From Apostichopus californicus (taxonomy: Eukaryota; Echinodermata; Holothuroidea; Aspidochirotida; Stichopodidae): a stretch of 41,648 bases of DNA. The notes below the pieces were generated by a model. The model made no database searches. It was not told the origin of the DNA and saw only the letters and a program-made list of their open reading frames with translations. This document shows, piece after piece, positions 21,629-34,538 of this stretch (positions are counted from its first letter, which is position 1; each line of letters opens with the position of its first letter). A program made the translations under genes and the position numbers. The stretch covers positions 1 through 41,648 of the forward strand of contig JAIPMN010037389.1 of NCBI GenBank assembly GCA_020650975.1, given 5' to 3'.

Positions 21629-23551
21629 CTGATAATATCAAACAAAAAATAATGTTAGTAGAACTAACTTACAATTATGCTATGTAATCGTGTGGTTTTT
21701 CTTGGTTTAGATCCTTTGTTTGAATTTATCAGACACATCTAATATTTTCCCAAAGAGGCTCTTAGAGAAACGTTGTCGAGTAAAGGATAGCAGAGGGAAA
21801 ATATTCAATCCTTTAATGAAACCTTTATTTAGGACCCATTATGTTTAGATATTTATGATAGTTTCCTTAAATTATGGTAAACACAAACGTTTATTAAAAC
21901 TGCATTGAGTCTTAGAGCAGATTTTTGATTTTTTTTGTGACGTAATAGTACCTGTGTGTTAAATGTAAAACAGAGATTTCACCATCTTCTTTGCCTTTAA
22001 ATTTATTCTTCAGCAGAAATATTACGTTTTACTTAGATAAAAGTATTGCTAACAATGTCAGGTGGCACTCTAAGGAATCTTAAATGCAATACATAGCATG
22101 CCACAACACTGCTGTTACAGTAATTTATATCACCTACCCTCTTTAAATTGGTAATGTTGTATTTCAAATCAGGTTATTTTGCCGACATTTTTGGTTAATT
22201 TTTAAAATTTAAAATATTTTACAGCGAATGAGATCATGACAAACTTAATTAATGGTTCCGTTTAGTTATGTTTGGTTATCAGTGAGGCAAACATAAACTT
22301 TAATTTAAAGGTTGAAATCGGTAACCAACTCAACGAATTGCATTGTTCAATTAGGGAAACGACGTCCAAATCAACATATGTCAGCCCATAGCTGAATAAC
22401 GTGTCCGCATTGACGTGTACATGGCTGTGCTCCCAGTAATTCCTGTTATTTCTGCAATGTGTGGTACACGTTATTATACAATTTATCAAACGAAGACGCC
22501 CTTCCAGGTATTTTCATCAAATTTTCAATCAGTTATCAAATGTATTCTACTAACAAATTATGGCGTGACAAACAGTCATCATTGCTTTTGCTCGCCTGTA
22601 ATTTTTCTAACACAATTTTCAAATAATGTATTTCTGTAATAATTTCAAAATAAAGGAAATGCTGGTCAATGTTATCTGCAGAACTTTTCTAAATCGAAAA
22701 TAATCTATACATTAAACCGTCTTTGCACGGTATTTAGGAAATGAACGTGGATGCTTACTAGCAGTGTCCGTACATGCAGGGAACACTTTCTCTTGTAAAC
22801 CATATATATTGTAGTGAGAATGTTGTTGAATGGAATGCTTGTATACATGATTTGATGTGTTTCTCAAATGTCACTGTTTATTTATTATGTACCATTACCA
22901 ATTCATGTCCCAGAAGATAATTTCCGTCGAAATCTTAGCATAGTTTACTCGTCATGTATTGCACACATTTGCATCGTGTATATGAAAATGATTTTGTTGT
23001 AATACCAATATTTAACATTCGGCTATATTCCAATCCGTGTTTAAAAGTTTGGTCAAATTATTATGTACATGGAATTTTTTTTTTTTTTGCTCCTTTTTGT
23101 ACGAATAAAGTTGCTTGTAGTGATAGTTGGATATTTCAAAGGTTGACTTAGCAGAATCCGGGGCTCTTGTAAATGCTACATCATTGCATGTTTTAACACA
23201 GGCATTAGTATCAAAAGGGGGATTGATGGCATGTAATTGACTTAGTTTTTGTAAAATGTAATCCTAATAATGCTAATGCCAATCTTCTGAGGTTGTTTTG
23301 CCTGATATTTACATATAACAATATTACACTTGGCATATGAAACAATGTAAATATTTCTGACTGTATTCAACAGTACATCCCAATATCAAATTAAATATTT
23401 TAGATTCCACCATTGTTTCAGCGGAAGCGATAAATTGAGTTGATAACTTGGAAGAAAGTATTCCATATTCTTTTTCCAAATGGTTCATACGTATAAAAGT
23501 AAATACAACAAGAAACCACAATAGCAGAAAAGCTCTAAATACAAAATATAC
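21629..23551 (-). other. Module 2 exon d to module 3 exon a intron
   Basis: Paralogous to 12433-14154, with no exon found. A long open minus-strand frame that overlaps exon d runs into this intron but has AT-rich, low-complexity composition and is not supported by the other copies. Confidence 0.6.
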
Positions 23552-23604
23552 CTTCCAAATACCGGATTGAAGATCCAGACTGTAGCTGTAGTTACTCCAG
23601 AACA
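23552..23604 (-). CDS. Module 2 exon d (2 nt + 17 codons)
   Basis: Acceptor tatcatcttag before TGTTCTGG and donor TGGAAG before gtatatttt. The peptide is (V)FWSNYSYSLDLQSGIWK, with phase 1 in and phase 0 out. It is nearly the same as exon d of module 3. A minus-strand reading frame stays open well past the donor, but the conserved gt at the same point in three copies makes the short exon the better model. The SINE at about 23750-23990 lies about 150 bp upstream of the acceptor. Confidence 0.78.
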
Positions 23605-23749
23605 CTAAGATGATAGAAATGTAAACTCGTGTAAGAGATTTAAAAATGATACATATAATACGAAAATATTCATCAACAGAAAACGATGTTAAAACAATAG
23701 AAGTAAGAAAGGAATAGATGTATTTGTGGAACTGACATGACATTTTCCT

Positions 23750-23990
23750 TATATGTATATACACACACACTCCTCTACGCACACACACGCATGTATATAT
23801 GAACAGGAACACCGGATGCATGTGTATGACAGATACATACTAATTATATAAATTTCAAATATCAACACACCAGAGAAATCCCACTTCAGGACCAGTTTCG
23901 TACTATTGGGACTCAGTAGGCGATGATAGGAATCGGACATCGGACCTTTCTGTCACAGACTGAAGTCCGTACCAATCGGCCACAGTGATT
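23750..23990 (-). mobile_element. tRNA-derived SINE with hammerhead-like central domain, copy 2
   Basis: Paralogous to the element at 14350-14584 and in the same position relative to exon d, so one insertion was copied with the module. On the minus strand, box A-like TGGCCGATTGGTA is at 23982-23970 and box B-like ATGTCCGATTCC at 23940-23929. The hammerhead-like block is next, at 23919-23890. The body again ends in a TG-rich microsatellite. Confidence 0.65.
23890..23919 (-). ncRNA. Hammerhead-ribozyme-like core in SINE copy 2
   Basis: The minus strand reads CTACTGAGTCCC, then AATAGTAC, then GAAACTGGTC. Here the second box (CGAAAC) is intact, but the first reads CTACTGA instead of CTGATGA. Copy 1 has the reverse pattern. 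The two together imply an ancestor with both boxes, CTGATGAGTCCC and CGAAAC, and a short stem III ending in GTC. Neither copy alone keeps all invariant bases. Confidence 0.4.
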
Positions 23991-24320
23991 TTACTTGTGT
24001 GAATGCGTATAAAATTGGATTTGTATGATTGTCAATGATAGTGTATCACCCAAGTGTTATGATAATACAGAGTGCACGCAGGGCGTTGCTTTTGAATCAG
24101 ACAATCAACACATAATTCTTACTTTTACGAATGTGTAGCAACTTCCGTTACTATCATCCTAGTTACTGTGAGACATTTTCTTGTTTGAAGAAAAACGATA
24201 TGTTGAACTAACCGCTTAACCAAAAGTAACAGGTTTTATGGTTACAAGGACGAATGTGAGGAGTCCTGATAAACTCAAATATTAAATAATCACTGACTAA
24301 ATTTGAAGATATAAACATAC

Positions 24321-24397
24321 CTTCAATGTTTCTAGAATGCAGCTCTGCAGGAATTGACTCCGAAGAGAAGGTAACAGGCAGCAGACAGCCATGGAAC
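24321..24397 (-). CDS. Module 2 exon c (25 codons between split codons)
   Basis: Acceptor ttctaaaaag before GTTCCATGG and donor GAAG before gtatgtt. The peptide is FHGCLLPVTFSSESIPAELH then SRNIE. The 77-base length, both phases and FSSES agree with the other c exons. Its flanking intron sequence aligns closely with that around 14917-14993. Both are followed on the plus side by a stretch containing ctatcataacaacac, showing that the surrounding DNA was duplicated together with the exon. Confidence 0.82.
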
Positions 24398-24899
24398 CTT
24401 TTTAGAAGAATAAAGAATTGGAAGCAAAATGTTACAAATTAAGACGGCAATCTAGAGGGTAAACTATCATAACAACACAACTGAGTTAAACTTATTGAAC
24501 ATTTCTATTGGAAAGGATTAAAAACAAGGTTAGTTTTACACTAAATATTGCTTGGTTGTTATGAACCTTTAAGGGAATACAATGAAATATGCTAAGGTGG
24601 TTCCTTACTTAAATACAAGATAGCATAACGCAGGGTCTTACCAGTGCAATTACTTATCAGTATACAAATATGCTTATCCTAAACTGAAGTAACATGAATG
24701 AGCTAAAAGGTCTCTAAAGGGAAGAATGGATTGAATATCTCATACCTTACTAAATTAAACATATTAAGCGAACAAAACGATGTCCAATAGTAGCCGTCGT
24801 TTCCAAGTAAGAGATTGAACTAGCACCAAAATAATGAACCCACGCGGAAGCCTTGGAGTCGGGTTTAGCTTCCATTTGCGGGGAAGGGAGCGGTACAGC

Positions 24900-26155
24900 T
24901 CCTTCGCGGCCCATTGTGCGTATCTGCACATTAACAAACCATGTTTTTAGAAACTCATTTTCTCGAGATAGGAATACACTAGAGAGCTTCCCATAGCTTT
25001 ATTTTGCACATAAGACAGCCTGCATCACTAAACAACCTCTTTCCGAGGGGGTCACATGGACTTTTTTTTTTGTCTTCAAAGATTTGTTTACATTAAAAAA
25101 AAAACGGTCGTTTTGACCTTTTTTTTTCAAAAAAATTGAGAGACAGTGAAAACCTTCAATCAACTAACCCTTTCCAATTACAACTAGCTAGAACATACAA
25201 GGAAGCAAATCAGGAGCCTCACAGGTATATGTAGAGAGACGGCTCTGTATTTTGGGAAAATTGTCAACAATTTACGTTTTTCGGTCTAAGTTAAGGCCAA
25301 AACACGTCTCATTTCTAAAAAAAATTCCCGAATGCCTCACCCTACAGAAAAGATGTTTAGCTCTCCAGAAGCGCAACACTAAAACGCTTGTCTATATAGA
25401 AACAATTTAGCAATAGCACTTCCACTTTGTGAGTAATCCTTAGCAATTCAACTCGAGCATTTTTATGGTATAGAATTTCGGTCAACCACAGTTGCAACGC
25501 TTCGTGTAGCGTGTGGTCAACGCTATCACTCACGTAATTGAAACGGTATTTAGCACATATTATCTTGGCTAAATACTACGAAGAGGCGTTAGACCTTCTT
25601 TTTATGGTCAATTTGACCATCCAGCCGTTGCAGGATGACGACATCGCTGAATCTGAAGAAGATTCTGACGATGAAATCCTGATATGGTAAACCACACTGT
25701 ATGTATTGTGTATACATGTACTGTAGTAGCGCAATAGGCCTATAGGACTCATCGTTACGCATGACTACCATTGTATTAGTACATGTAGGTCAATTAGTTT
25801 GGAGGGAGGTGGAGGGGTATAAGGGGGAAGGGGTTGGCAACCTGGTAGTAGATATGATTGATACTTATAAAATAACATGTCTTGAACTCATCAAACTACA
25901 TATTTCATCAAAATAATTTCAAATGGGCAAAGGAAAGTACAGTGTATATATCATGACCTCATTTGCATATTTACATATCTAATTAGCTTAATTATAAAAA
26001 AAAATTAAAAAAAATTAAAACCTCATTTCAATACCTATCTGTCAATACTTGGGTCCCTATTGACAAAAATGAACAGATTTGAAGTAATTACAATGTGTAA
26101 ATATTTTCCCCCAGGAACAATCAATATGACATGGAATTGGACATAAGGAGTCATC
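24900..26155. mobile_element. About 1.25-kb insertion with a short acidic frame
   Basis: The sequence is absent from the paralogous place in module 3 (near 16945-16965). It is rich in homopolymer runs, including two T/A tracts that flank cggtcgttttgacc. A plus-strand frame at 25596-25690 encodes a short peptide with DDDIAESEEDSDDEIL before a stop. Acidic starts like this occur in piggyBac-type transposases, but no TTAA flanks or terminal repeats were found, so the family is open. A G-rich run at 25804-25833 also has a quadruplex pattern. Confidence 0.4.
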
Positions 26156-26560
26156 ACCTACATCCCTTTAAATATATATAAAATTGCCCAATTTTGTTTG
26201 TGTAACTGGTCATGTACACTTCATTCCAAAGTTGTCGTATTATAAATCGCTTTACTTCTTTCTGTTCTTTACAGTAGTACTGTCTTTCTTCTCATTTAGG
26301 TTTACCAGTCTATCGTAAGTTTTCTTCTCACTGTAAACAATGTGATTTTTTCTTCTTTTAACTCAACACGAATGGACATATACGTTTCCCAACGTTCTTG
26401 TTTAACATACTTCTTTAACAAAGAAGATGAAATATTTCGTTAGAAAATAAAACTGATTGTCCGTGCCAAGACATTCGGAATCACCTTTCCATTCACGAGG
26501 AACATTTACCAAGGAGATTTGTTGTTTTTTGCCTACAAATATGTACATGGTATTTCAATT

Positions 26561-28183
26561 AAACAAGAGCCCAAGGGGACTGTGGTTCCTTGCATAGGGG
26601 TATATGACAATACACATAATATTATCAAGCAAGATTGGGCTCAAATAGTCCAAGTAATTGTGGTCCTACATGTACCTATAAAGTAACCAACACTATAGCC
26701 AACACTTTTGTGATCACAAATTGTGATCGGATGTTTGATAGGAAGGCACTTTTGAGATCCGAATATGGCGTCGAAAATGTAAGAAATATAAGGTAACCTA
26801 CAAGCAGATCAACAGATATGATAACATTGGTGACCTCAAATCACATGACCGTTAAATTTGAAAATGTTCCACCACCCCATTCACAGCTTGTCCCAAAATA
26901 TCAACCATGTCACACCTTGGCATTAGGAGTTAATTGCATTATATGTCTAAAAATTAACTTTGAACTTGTATACATACATAACTTTACACACAAAGGTCAC
27001 CCGGGGGTCAACCCATTGACATTTTTGATCGGTGAGACCTAACTAGAGCATCAAAACTGTAAAAATTCAAACATTTTTTATTTGCCCATTTTCTCCCCCC
27101 AAAATACTATTGTTTTAACGTTAATTGACCTTTGGTGACCTCGGATCACATGACCATTAAGTTTGAAAATATTTACCTTTACCATTTGCAACTTGTCCTA
27201 AAATATCAACCGTGTCACACATTGGCACTGGGATTTATTGCACTAAATGTCTGAAAATTAACTTTGACCTCATATAACTTCACACACAAAGGTCACCTGG
27301 GATCAACCCATTGACATTTTTGATTGGTGAGACGTGAATATACCATCAAAACTATAAAACTTCCAACATTTTTTCTTTGCCCATTTTCTCCCCCCAAAAT
27401 ACTAGTTTTTTAACATTAATTGACCTTTGGTGACCTCGGACCACATGACCGTTAAGTTTAAAAATATACCCCTATACCAGTCGTAACTTGTCACAAAATA
27501 TCAACCGTGTCACACCTTGGCACTGGGAGTTATTGCATTAAATGTCTTAAAATTAACTTTGACCTCATATAACTTCGCACACGAAGGTCACACAGGGTTC
27601 AACCTATTGACATTTATGATCAGAAGGTTCCTTTAACAACTGAAAATAACATCGAAACTGTAAAAATCCCCAAAACACTTAAGGTCACCAGAGGTCAAAT
27701 TGAGGTCAAGGGTCACCCAGATGTGGGTCGGCAATTGGATTACATTGAAGCAACTCCCAACCCTAACAGACAATTGGTTCTCAAGTTATCGCAAAAATAC
27801 TAGTTTTTTTTATCATTAATTGACCTTTGGTGACCTCGGATCACATGAATGTTAAATTTCAAAATGTTCACCTAACCAGTTCACAACTTGTCCCAAAATA
27901 TCAACCTTGTCGCACATTGGCACTGGGAGTTATTGCAGTTTTAATATTTTCGTTTTTTGGACCATAACTGACCTTTGGTGACCTTTGTGGGCACCAAAAA
28001 CAATAGGGCACACCTTCTCCATATGGCGGATCTATAGTCTAAGTTTGGCCTCAATCAAACTTTCCCTTATTGAGATAGAGCGTACCCAAGCAAGTGTCAC
28101 AGATGCACACACAGAAATACAGACAAACACACACACACCAACCTAACTACATAGGTTCATTTTGCTAAGCAAGGAACCAAAAA
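26561..28183. mobile_element. 1.6-kb insertion with subterminal inverted repeat and internal ~300-bp tandem repeats
   Basis: Paralogous intron of module 3 runs uninterrupted across this place (17350-17385). Near the ends an exact 11-bp inverted repeat is found, tggttccttgc at 26583-26593 and gcaaggaacca at 28169-28179. Inside, a block with ggtgacctcggatcacatga, tcccaaaatatcaaccgtgt, cattggcactgggagt and caaaggtcaccyggg recurs at starts 26829, 27134, 27429 and 27829, with a partial fifth near 27969. No long frame exists. This looks like a non-autonomous element with an expanded internal satellite. The family is unknown to me. Confidence 0.65.
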
Positions 28184-30549
28184 TAGCTTAGCCATACTTG
28201 ATTTATCTCGTTAGGTTTTCAGCGAAAGGATCTAATTCATTGCAGTTTCATAAATTTAGACCAAAAGTATTTTTCTATGATTTAAATGGCTTAAGGCTCG
28301 CCCTAGTCCTCTGTAAACACTTTTACTTTTTCATTGCTTGGCAAACACAAACATTTGCTATATTATAGTGATGCCAATCAACCTTATAGGAGAATATAAG
28401 GAATCACGACATCATCTTTACACAGTCCGTTGCAGACTTTTCGTTTGTATATAACGGGTATAGCCAGATATCAAACCAGATATGGAATTTGAGTAAGGGT
28501 AACGGGTATTAGGGAAATACATTTCGTCAACAAGAGGCATTAACTACAGAGTGAATATTATGTCGGGCTTCCATTGGCATCGGATTCGATGACTTGTTAC
28601 TATACCGTTTCAGTTCATTGTGATACGCGTTTCGTAAGCAACATACATATCTTTATATGCAATATTTAATTTAAAATTGAGATTTAGATGAGGATGGTAA
28701 TAATGTTTTGTGATTGACATCATTTGTGTTTGAAAATGGTATGATCTGAATCGGCCCAGCTAGTCAGGGCATTATGGATTGCATATCGATGTGTGATTAG
28801 CATAATGGTTTATTCAGTCGTCTTAAGAATCCCACCCACCTACTTATTCTGTGGCGAAGTTTAATTCTGCTCTCAACGAAGTTAATTACGCCATAGTTGT
28901 GGATCTGGTCATGACAAAAATCCCTGGCAATGATCTGTCGAGGCTACCGTACATTGCTAAAAGCTGCTTGTATATCCAAAGGATTAAATATGTCCATAAT
29001 CGTTCTAATAGAAACATATTTGACATTCTTATGTTTTTGTATGGATTTTACATTTCTGATGTTGAAGTCGTCCTTTGTAATTGTTATTTTCACTTATATT
29101 CTTAACTTTTACATTTTACACCTCATCAGTATACAGGAAAGTTGTAATTATATCTATGTACACAGCGTCTAATGTACTAGATTATTTCGATTGTTTAAAT
29201 GATAACTAGCAACTATGAAATTATTTGGGAAAGGAAATTAAGTAAAATGTTTGGTCATAATGGATTAAACCGCTAGTGTTCCGGAAACATCAAAGAGCAG
29301 TAACGCTTTAATTAACAACCATGAGAACCAACAAAGAAATCATGGTATTTCCAATCGTTATCCCTTTAAACACACTTTATTCGGCATGAGAGGTAATTCT
29401 GCTGTTTGATAAAATCCAACTTCCGCGCCCTTGACACAAAGTATTTTAATCATCTCATACACACCACATACATTTATACACATAATCATATCGCACTTGC
29501 TGACAATAATACGCTTTGCAGCTATTTGAAGGTCGTTCAAGCAATCTTGGTACGCCCAAAAACGATGACTCGCGCAACGGGCGATTACGTATAGTAACGA
29601 AGTTTCGACGGAAACCTGAACCTATCGTCGAACTATCTTTCATTTTCACATATAGAAACACTTGATGCACTAGATTAGATCGAAATTTTGTGAGGCAAAA
29701 TGAATTACAACTGCTTAGCCGACACAGTTGTTGTTATTTCTCGAAATAATCCTAAAACGTTTTCCATTCCGACACGTATACCCTCAGAAGTGGCTCACAA
29801 TTATATGTATTTTTGTAATTGTATTTTTTTTAAGAATTTTAATTATAAGTATTTTTATAATTTTTATTATAAGTAATTTTGTAATTGTATTTATTTTAAG
29901 AATTTCTTACACTGTGGAAAATTATTGGGCTCTTCATTGCCTAACGTTAAGAGTCTACGTGACATAGCAATGTAGGTCGACGCTTTTGGGTATGCTGTTG
30001 ATCTTCAATTTGCTGCAAGCGACAAGCTCGAAGTGGCTTATATGTATTTTTTGTGATACACACCTGTGAACGAAATCGGTTAATGACTGGAAGAAATATA
30101 TGTGTATGAAAACCCAAATAACATTAAAAAAAAAAGCACCAAGTATGTAATCAAATACCAATGACATCGTCATTACAATGCAAATCTATCGTGACCTCCC
30201 GTTGTGTATATAGAAAGGCTATTAAACTCTGTTACACACATACGTTTTTGCCTCCATTAACGGATCGGTTGTGTTAATGTTTGATTTTCAGATACCATAA
30301 ACATATCAACCAAAGTATATGTTATGTATATCATAGTCACACTCTATTAACACCACTTCAGCTGTCTATTCCAACAATTACAACCGTTCATATACCAATA
30401 CTAAATGAAATCGAATAATAACCGGAATAAACTTGTAGATAATTTATGTTTTATGTGTCATGAACTTATCTGGGTGATTGGAAGGATACTACAGTATATC
30501 AGTGTGTTGTACAGATACGTCTTAATACGTTACTCATTGTAATACTCAC

Positions 30550-30755
30550 TCTAGCTCCTCCAATATATGTGACTGTTTTACAAACATCAATATGTCAACA
30601 ACCTCTGTCTCTGTCATTTCTCTTCTTTTCTCTGTATTTATCACTACCTTCTTTACTGATACAGGACAGGACAGGTGTAGCCCTGAATGTAGAATGACGT
30701 CACCACCATCAGTCGTACTGAAGGAATCTTTCAGATCCAGACAATAGATTGGAAT
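30550..30755 (-). CDS. Module 2 exon b, core exon (68 codons + 2 nt)
   Basis: Acceptor ccccttccttcag and donor CTAGA before gtgagtatt match the other b exons. The peptide starts IPIYCLDLKDSFSTTDGGDV and includes ILHSGLHLSCPVSVKKVVI. The core here reads RREMTETEVVDILMFVK, so the first Gly of the module 1 core is Arg and the final Gln is Lys. It ends QSHILEEL(E). The reading frame is uninterrupted. Downstream on the minus strand it must splice across 6.15 kb to exon c at 24397. That intron contains two large insertions. Confidence 0.88.
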
Positions 30756-33700
30756 CTGAAGGAAGGGGAGACAATGAAGGGAACTATGATAATAATGATT
30801 TAATGAGATTCGATTCAGTATTATACACTGATCAATAACCACTACGGGGGTCTTAAATGTCTGTCACAGTATAATGACATAGTATAACGTATTGTGTTTT
30901 AATTGAAACTGTTAGAAAAGAAGGCAATATAATTGTAATTCGAGTTCAACATTAGGTGTGGTCTTTAAAAATATATCTTCACAGCGACTTGTTGGTATCA
31001 TTCATTAAATAAGTTTACGCAACTTGGACTTTAATTAGTTGGTGTCAATTATGGAGATAATAGCATATTAAGGAGAAAAATGCATACGTTGCAGCTGCTT
31101 TTCGGAAACCATCAGTTTTACCGAAATTAGTTTTCTCAACATAATTTTAACCTCCAATTTTCTTATATTATTATAAATATTCATGTGACACCGGCATTGT
31201 CTGTACAGAGATTATCATTACAATTATTGGAGAGGATACACTATAGCAGAATTCGATTTAAGACCAGTGGCTCTCTAATTAAAATATATCTTTCTCAAAA
31301 GTTCGTTTGGTTTGTTCAAATGTCGTATGGGAGTACTAATCGAAGTTGACATTCCTACTGTTTGAAGTAACTCATTATGTATATTTAAGTACATTGTACA
31401 CAGTAACCAGAAGTAGCGAGGAGTATATATCTAGTAGCAAGTGATTTAACCCGTCTGGGAATTCTCGACAATTGCTTGCTTACAATCTAATATGGAGTGG
31501 GAACTCTAGATAACACTTCATGCTGATGGAAGTTAATAAAAACAATGATTTCATGATGATTGGATTAATAGGTCCGTAATGCATGAATCACATGATTAGA
31601 ATTTTAAAGTCCGAGATCATCTTTCGGTCAGTGTGCCAAGGAGTTCTATGTAAAGCATGTCTCAGAACTTCAGACGCAGATCCACGGTGTGGAGGTGTAA
31701 AACATGACTTCTGACCCTATGACGTTATTAATACCTTGGGCGCATGCCCGTTACCACCAAATTTGAAGTCCATCGACCTTATATTGTAACTGATTAGTTT
31801 GCAAATATTTACCGTATTTAACCGTTTATTGACCTTTGACTTCCTTTGACGTTTTACATTAATTGAGACGATGCATCAATATAGTCCATGCTTACCTATA
31901 TTGGTAAGTACAATGGGCTATATTATTATTTTGTTGTACGTGTCATGGCAACAACATTGTTGTTTATATCGTTGACCTTTGACACATGACCTTTCTTAAG
32001 GTGACATAATTGGTCACACAGACACTACAACGTATACCCACACATCGACCATACATATTGGGAGGAGTTTGTAACATACAGTTTTGTTCAGAAACATACA
32101 AAATACACACTTAAAGGATTAGCTACAGACCCCCCAATCCATAACTACTCATCCTATGGTACCAACAACCAGTTCTGTTCCTCAAGTATAGTACTAAGGT
32201 TGCAATACAAATGTTATAGAATAATATCTCAATCACAGTACTACGTGTGGCTTCATCCGTCCAAAGATGTCATTAATTTAAATATATTATTTTATTGCGA
32301 ATGACGTCATACAGTGAGTCGAACATCCATTGTTATTGTTTTTTTAAGAAGATCATCTAAGCAAAATTACACATTTGTTTATTTGAGCTATCCAGAGTTA
32401 TCAAGAATACTGACCTAATGAAGCTCAAGATTAATCTGGAGAAGAAATACTATATTGATACTTCCACGATAATACTTTTCCTTATGACAATAATAGTGTA
32501 AGAATAAAACATGTAACTTCCAAAGTACCAAGTACACTGCTAATTTCAATTTCAAGTTTGACCTCTTCTAATGTTTTTTACAACAAGTTGAAATTTATTT
32601 TTAATGCAATTCTGGCATTTTCTTGGTGTGTTAAGCAGCTGATGATGCCGATGAAGTACACAAATATAGTCCACATTGAAACTGCGCACAGTTTAAGGAG
32701 TACATTTGAATGATTAATTTACTGGTATTTTCATCTTTTAACAAACTGAAACAATTGTACGAAAAAATAATCACCAAACATATGTTTCACATAAACATCA
32801 GTCCATGCTAAAATTAAAAAGTTAGTTCGACAATAATGTGACAAACATAGAGAAAAATAATTGAGCTATATACACAATTGGTAAGAAATATGGATCGGGA
32901 AAATCGTGATAAAACAAGTCGGTGAGAAGTACATCCTTAAAATCTTTTTTTTTCGTGATAATGAAACTTTGAAGCAAGCCACAAACATCTGATAAATAAA
33001 ACATGTTTGTTATTTCAAATATATGATTAACAACTATTTGTTACATATTTGTGATACAATTCTTTGGAAAGGCAACTTTTAATGAGTCTAATAATTCGCT
33101 ATCATGTTTCAACTATTATAACTCCAAAAGAACTTCATCGAATCGTCTCGAACTTTCTATAACTTTCACTGCACTGTACAGTATCAATAACTACCGTGAA
33201 AAGGCAAGAAACATCCTTCATGCATGTTTCCATTTTGATAAATCATTCAAAGAGAGGGAGCCAGAAAATCCAGAATAAAGCTTAACTGGTATTAATGCTT
33301 GGATCTTCACTCAAGCGAAAGAGAGATTAACATTATCGCCAACAGACCGTGTCGATGCATTCCCTGTACTCTAAAGTCCTGTACAGATAGCATATTAGCT
33401 TCTTTGTGGTAATATGATCGTATGTCATAGCCTACATTATTGTTGCTCGGACTAAGCTTGAGTTCTACTGCTGTCCTGTGTTAATAGACACTAAACCTAT
33501 TCGCATATATAATTATATTTACATATACACATGAGTGTAGCGTACAATGAATTATAGTTTATTTATTTAAGTGGACTGTCATTCAGTTTCTTTTAGTCTC
33601 ACAACCTTAATGGTGACTTTTCTGCAGTGTTCGTCGAATCGGTGAAAGAAAAATGAAACCCGTTCACGTATAGCGTCGTTAGGTAGTGTTACTGAGAGGC

Positions 33701-34418
33701 AACGGTCTGATACTTGAACAAACACAACGTAGGTATGCCTCACTGAGCTGTACACTGTGCCGTATGCCTACTACATGTTCCAAACAACAGCTGGATAGAG
33801 CGGATATTATAACTTAACCTAAAATCTCGGGTCACCAAAAGTCCGCGACCGTTCACATAACATTTATTAAGAACGCAGGAGGGATTGAAGAAACCCCGAA
33901 AGGAGAATATTCATAAGAACGCACGCGAACTTGAAACCGGTCGTGAATTGTAATATTTCTGATGTGCTGTTCTTTATTTATATAATATATATCTGTCATA
34001 CCACTTGCTACACATTCATTTCTTTTAGGGATTGGCTTGCCTATAAAGAGTGATTCAAATCGCCAGGGGTGCACTCTGTACAATCATAATTTGTAGACTT
34101 GTTTTTTTTTATGAGTTGCACACCTTTCATTACTACATTGAGAGTGCATACTACGTTACTACATACATTAAAATACATTACTACACATACCAATTAGAGT
34201 ACATAAGAGTACATTACTACTTATACTACATTAAGACCGACGAAATGATGAAATAACGCTGTGTGATTTCGATTGCAGAAGATATACGGAAGATGATGTC
34301 CTTCACAAGAAGTGAATACACAATTAACCCACTTTCATATTCAGATAAAACAAAGTGATGTCCCACAATAGTAAACAATTTAAATTAAAGGATCTGGAAG
34401 ATAAGTGTATCGACTTAC
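30756..34418 (-). other. Module 2 a-b intron
   Basis: The first 2.3 kb is closely paralogous to module 1 (37540-39110), with many long shared runs such as ttcggtcagtgtgccaagga. About 700 bp (32110-32830) is missing from module 1. Because module 4 keeps part of it (2870-2990), it was deleted there and not gained here. The rest (33100-34400) is AT-rich, with no exon. Confidence 0.6.
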
Positions 34419-34538
34419 GTCATGATATGATGCAGTTTGTACGGATATGATGGTTAACCATTGTTGTAAATACTGATCCCTGTCGCCGATAACGACCTTT
34501 TCTGAACAGAGTTGACGCAGATATTCCTTGTCTTTAAC
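34419..34538 (-). CDS. Module 2 exon a (40 codons)
   Basis: Acceptor gttaccag before GTTAAAG and donor CATGAC before gtaagtcg are both phase 0. The peptide runs from VKDKEYLRQLCSEKVVIGDR to WLTIISVQTASYHD. It sits only 365 bp from exon d of module 1, the shortest intron in the array. Its sequence groups with exon a of module 1 (LRQLCS, RD in the middle) and not with those of modules 3 and 4. The second conserved cysteine of modules 3 and 4 (QRCTI) is replaced here by Leu in WLTI. Confidence 0.82.

Larger units (their letters stand above)
23605..24320 (-). other. Module 2 c-d intron
   Basis: Contains SINE copy 2 and otherwise aligns with the c-d intron of module 3. No exon was found. Confidence 0.65.
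24398..30549 (-). other. Module 2 b-c intron
   Basis: A mosaic of blocks shared with the module 3 b-c intron (24400-24900, 26160-26560, 28185-28628, 29240-30400), broken by insertions at about 24900-26155, 26561-28183 and 28629-29235 and a small one of about 90 bp near 29515-29605. No array exon was found. The ~600-bp insertion at 28629-29235 has short open frames with no recognisable motif. Confidence 0.55.

Noticed and set aside
23324..23821. Longest open frame in the window (165 codons, minus strand) as a gene
   Set aside because: Only the 53 bases of exon d (23552-23604) are conserved as protein in the paralogues. The rest is AT-rich intron and SINE sequence with hydrophobic low-complexity translation.
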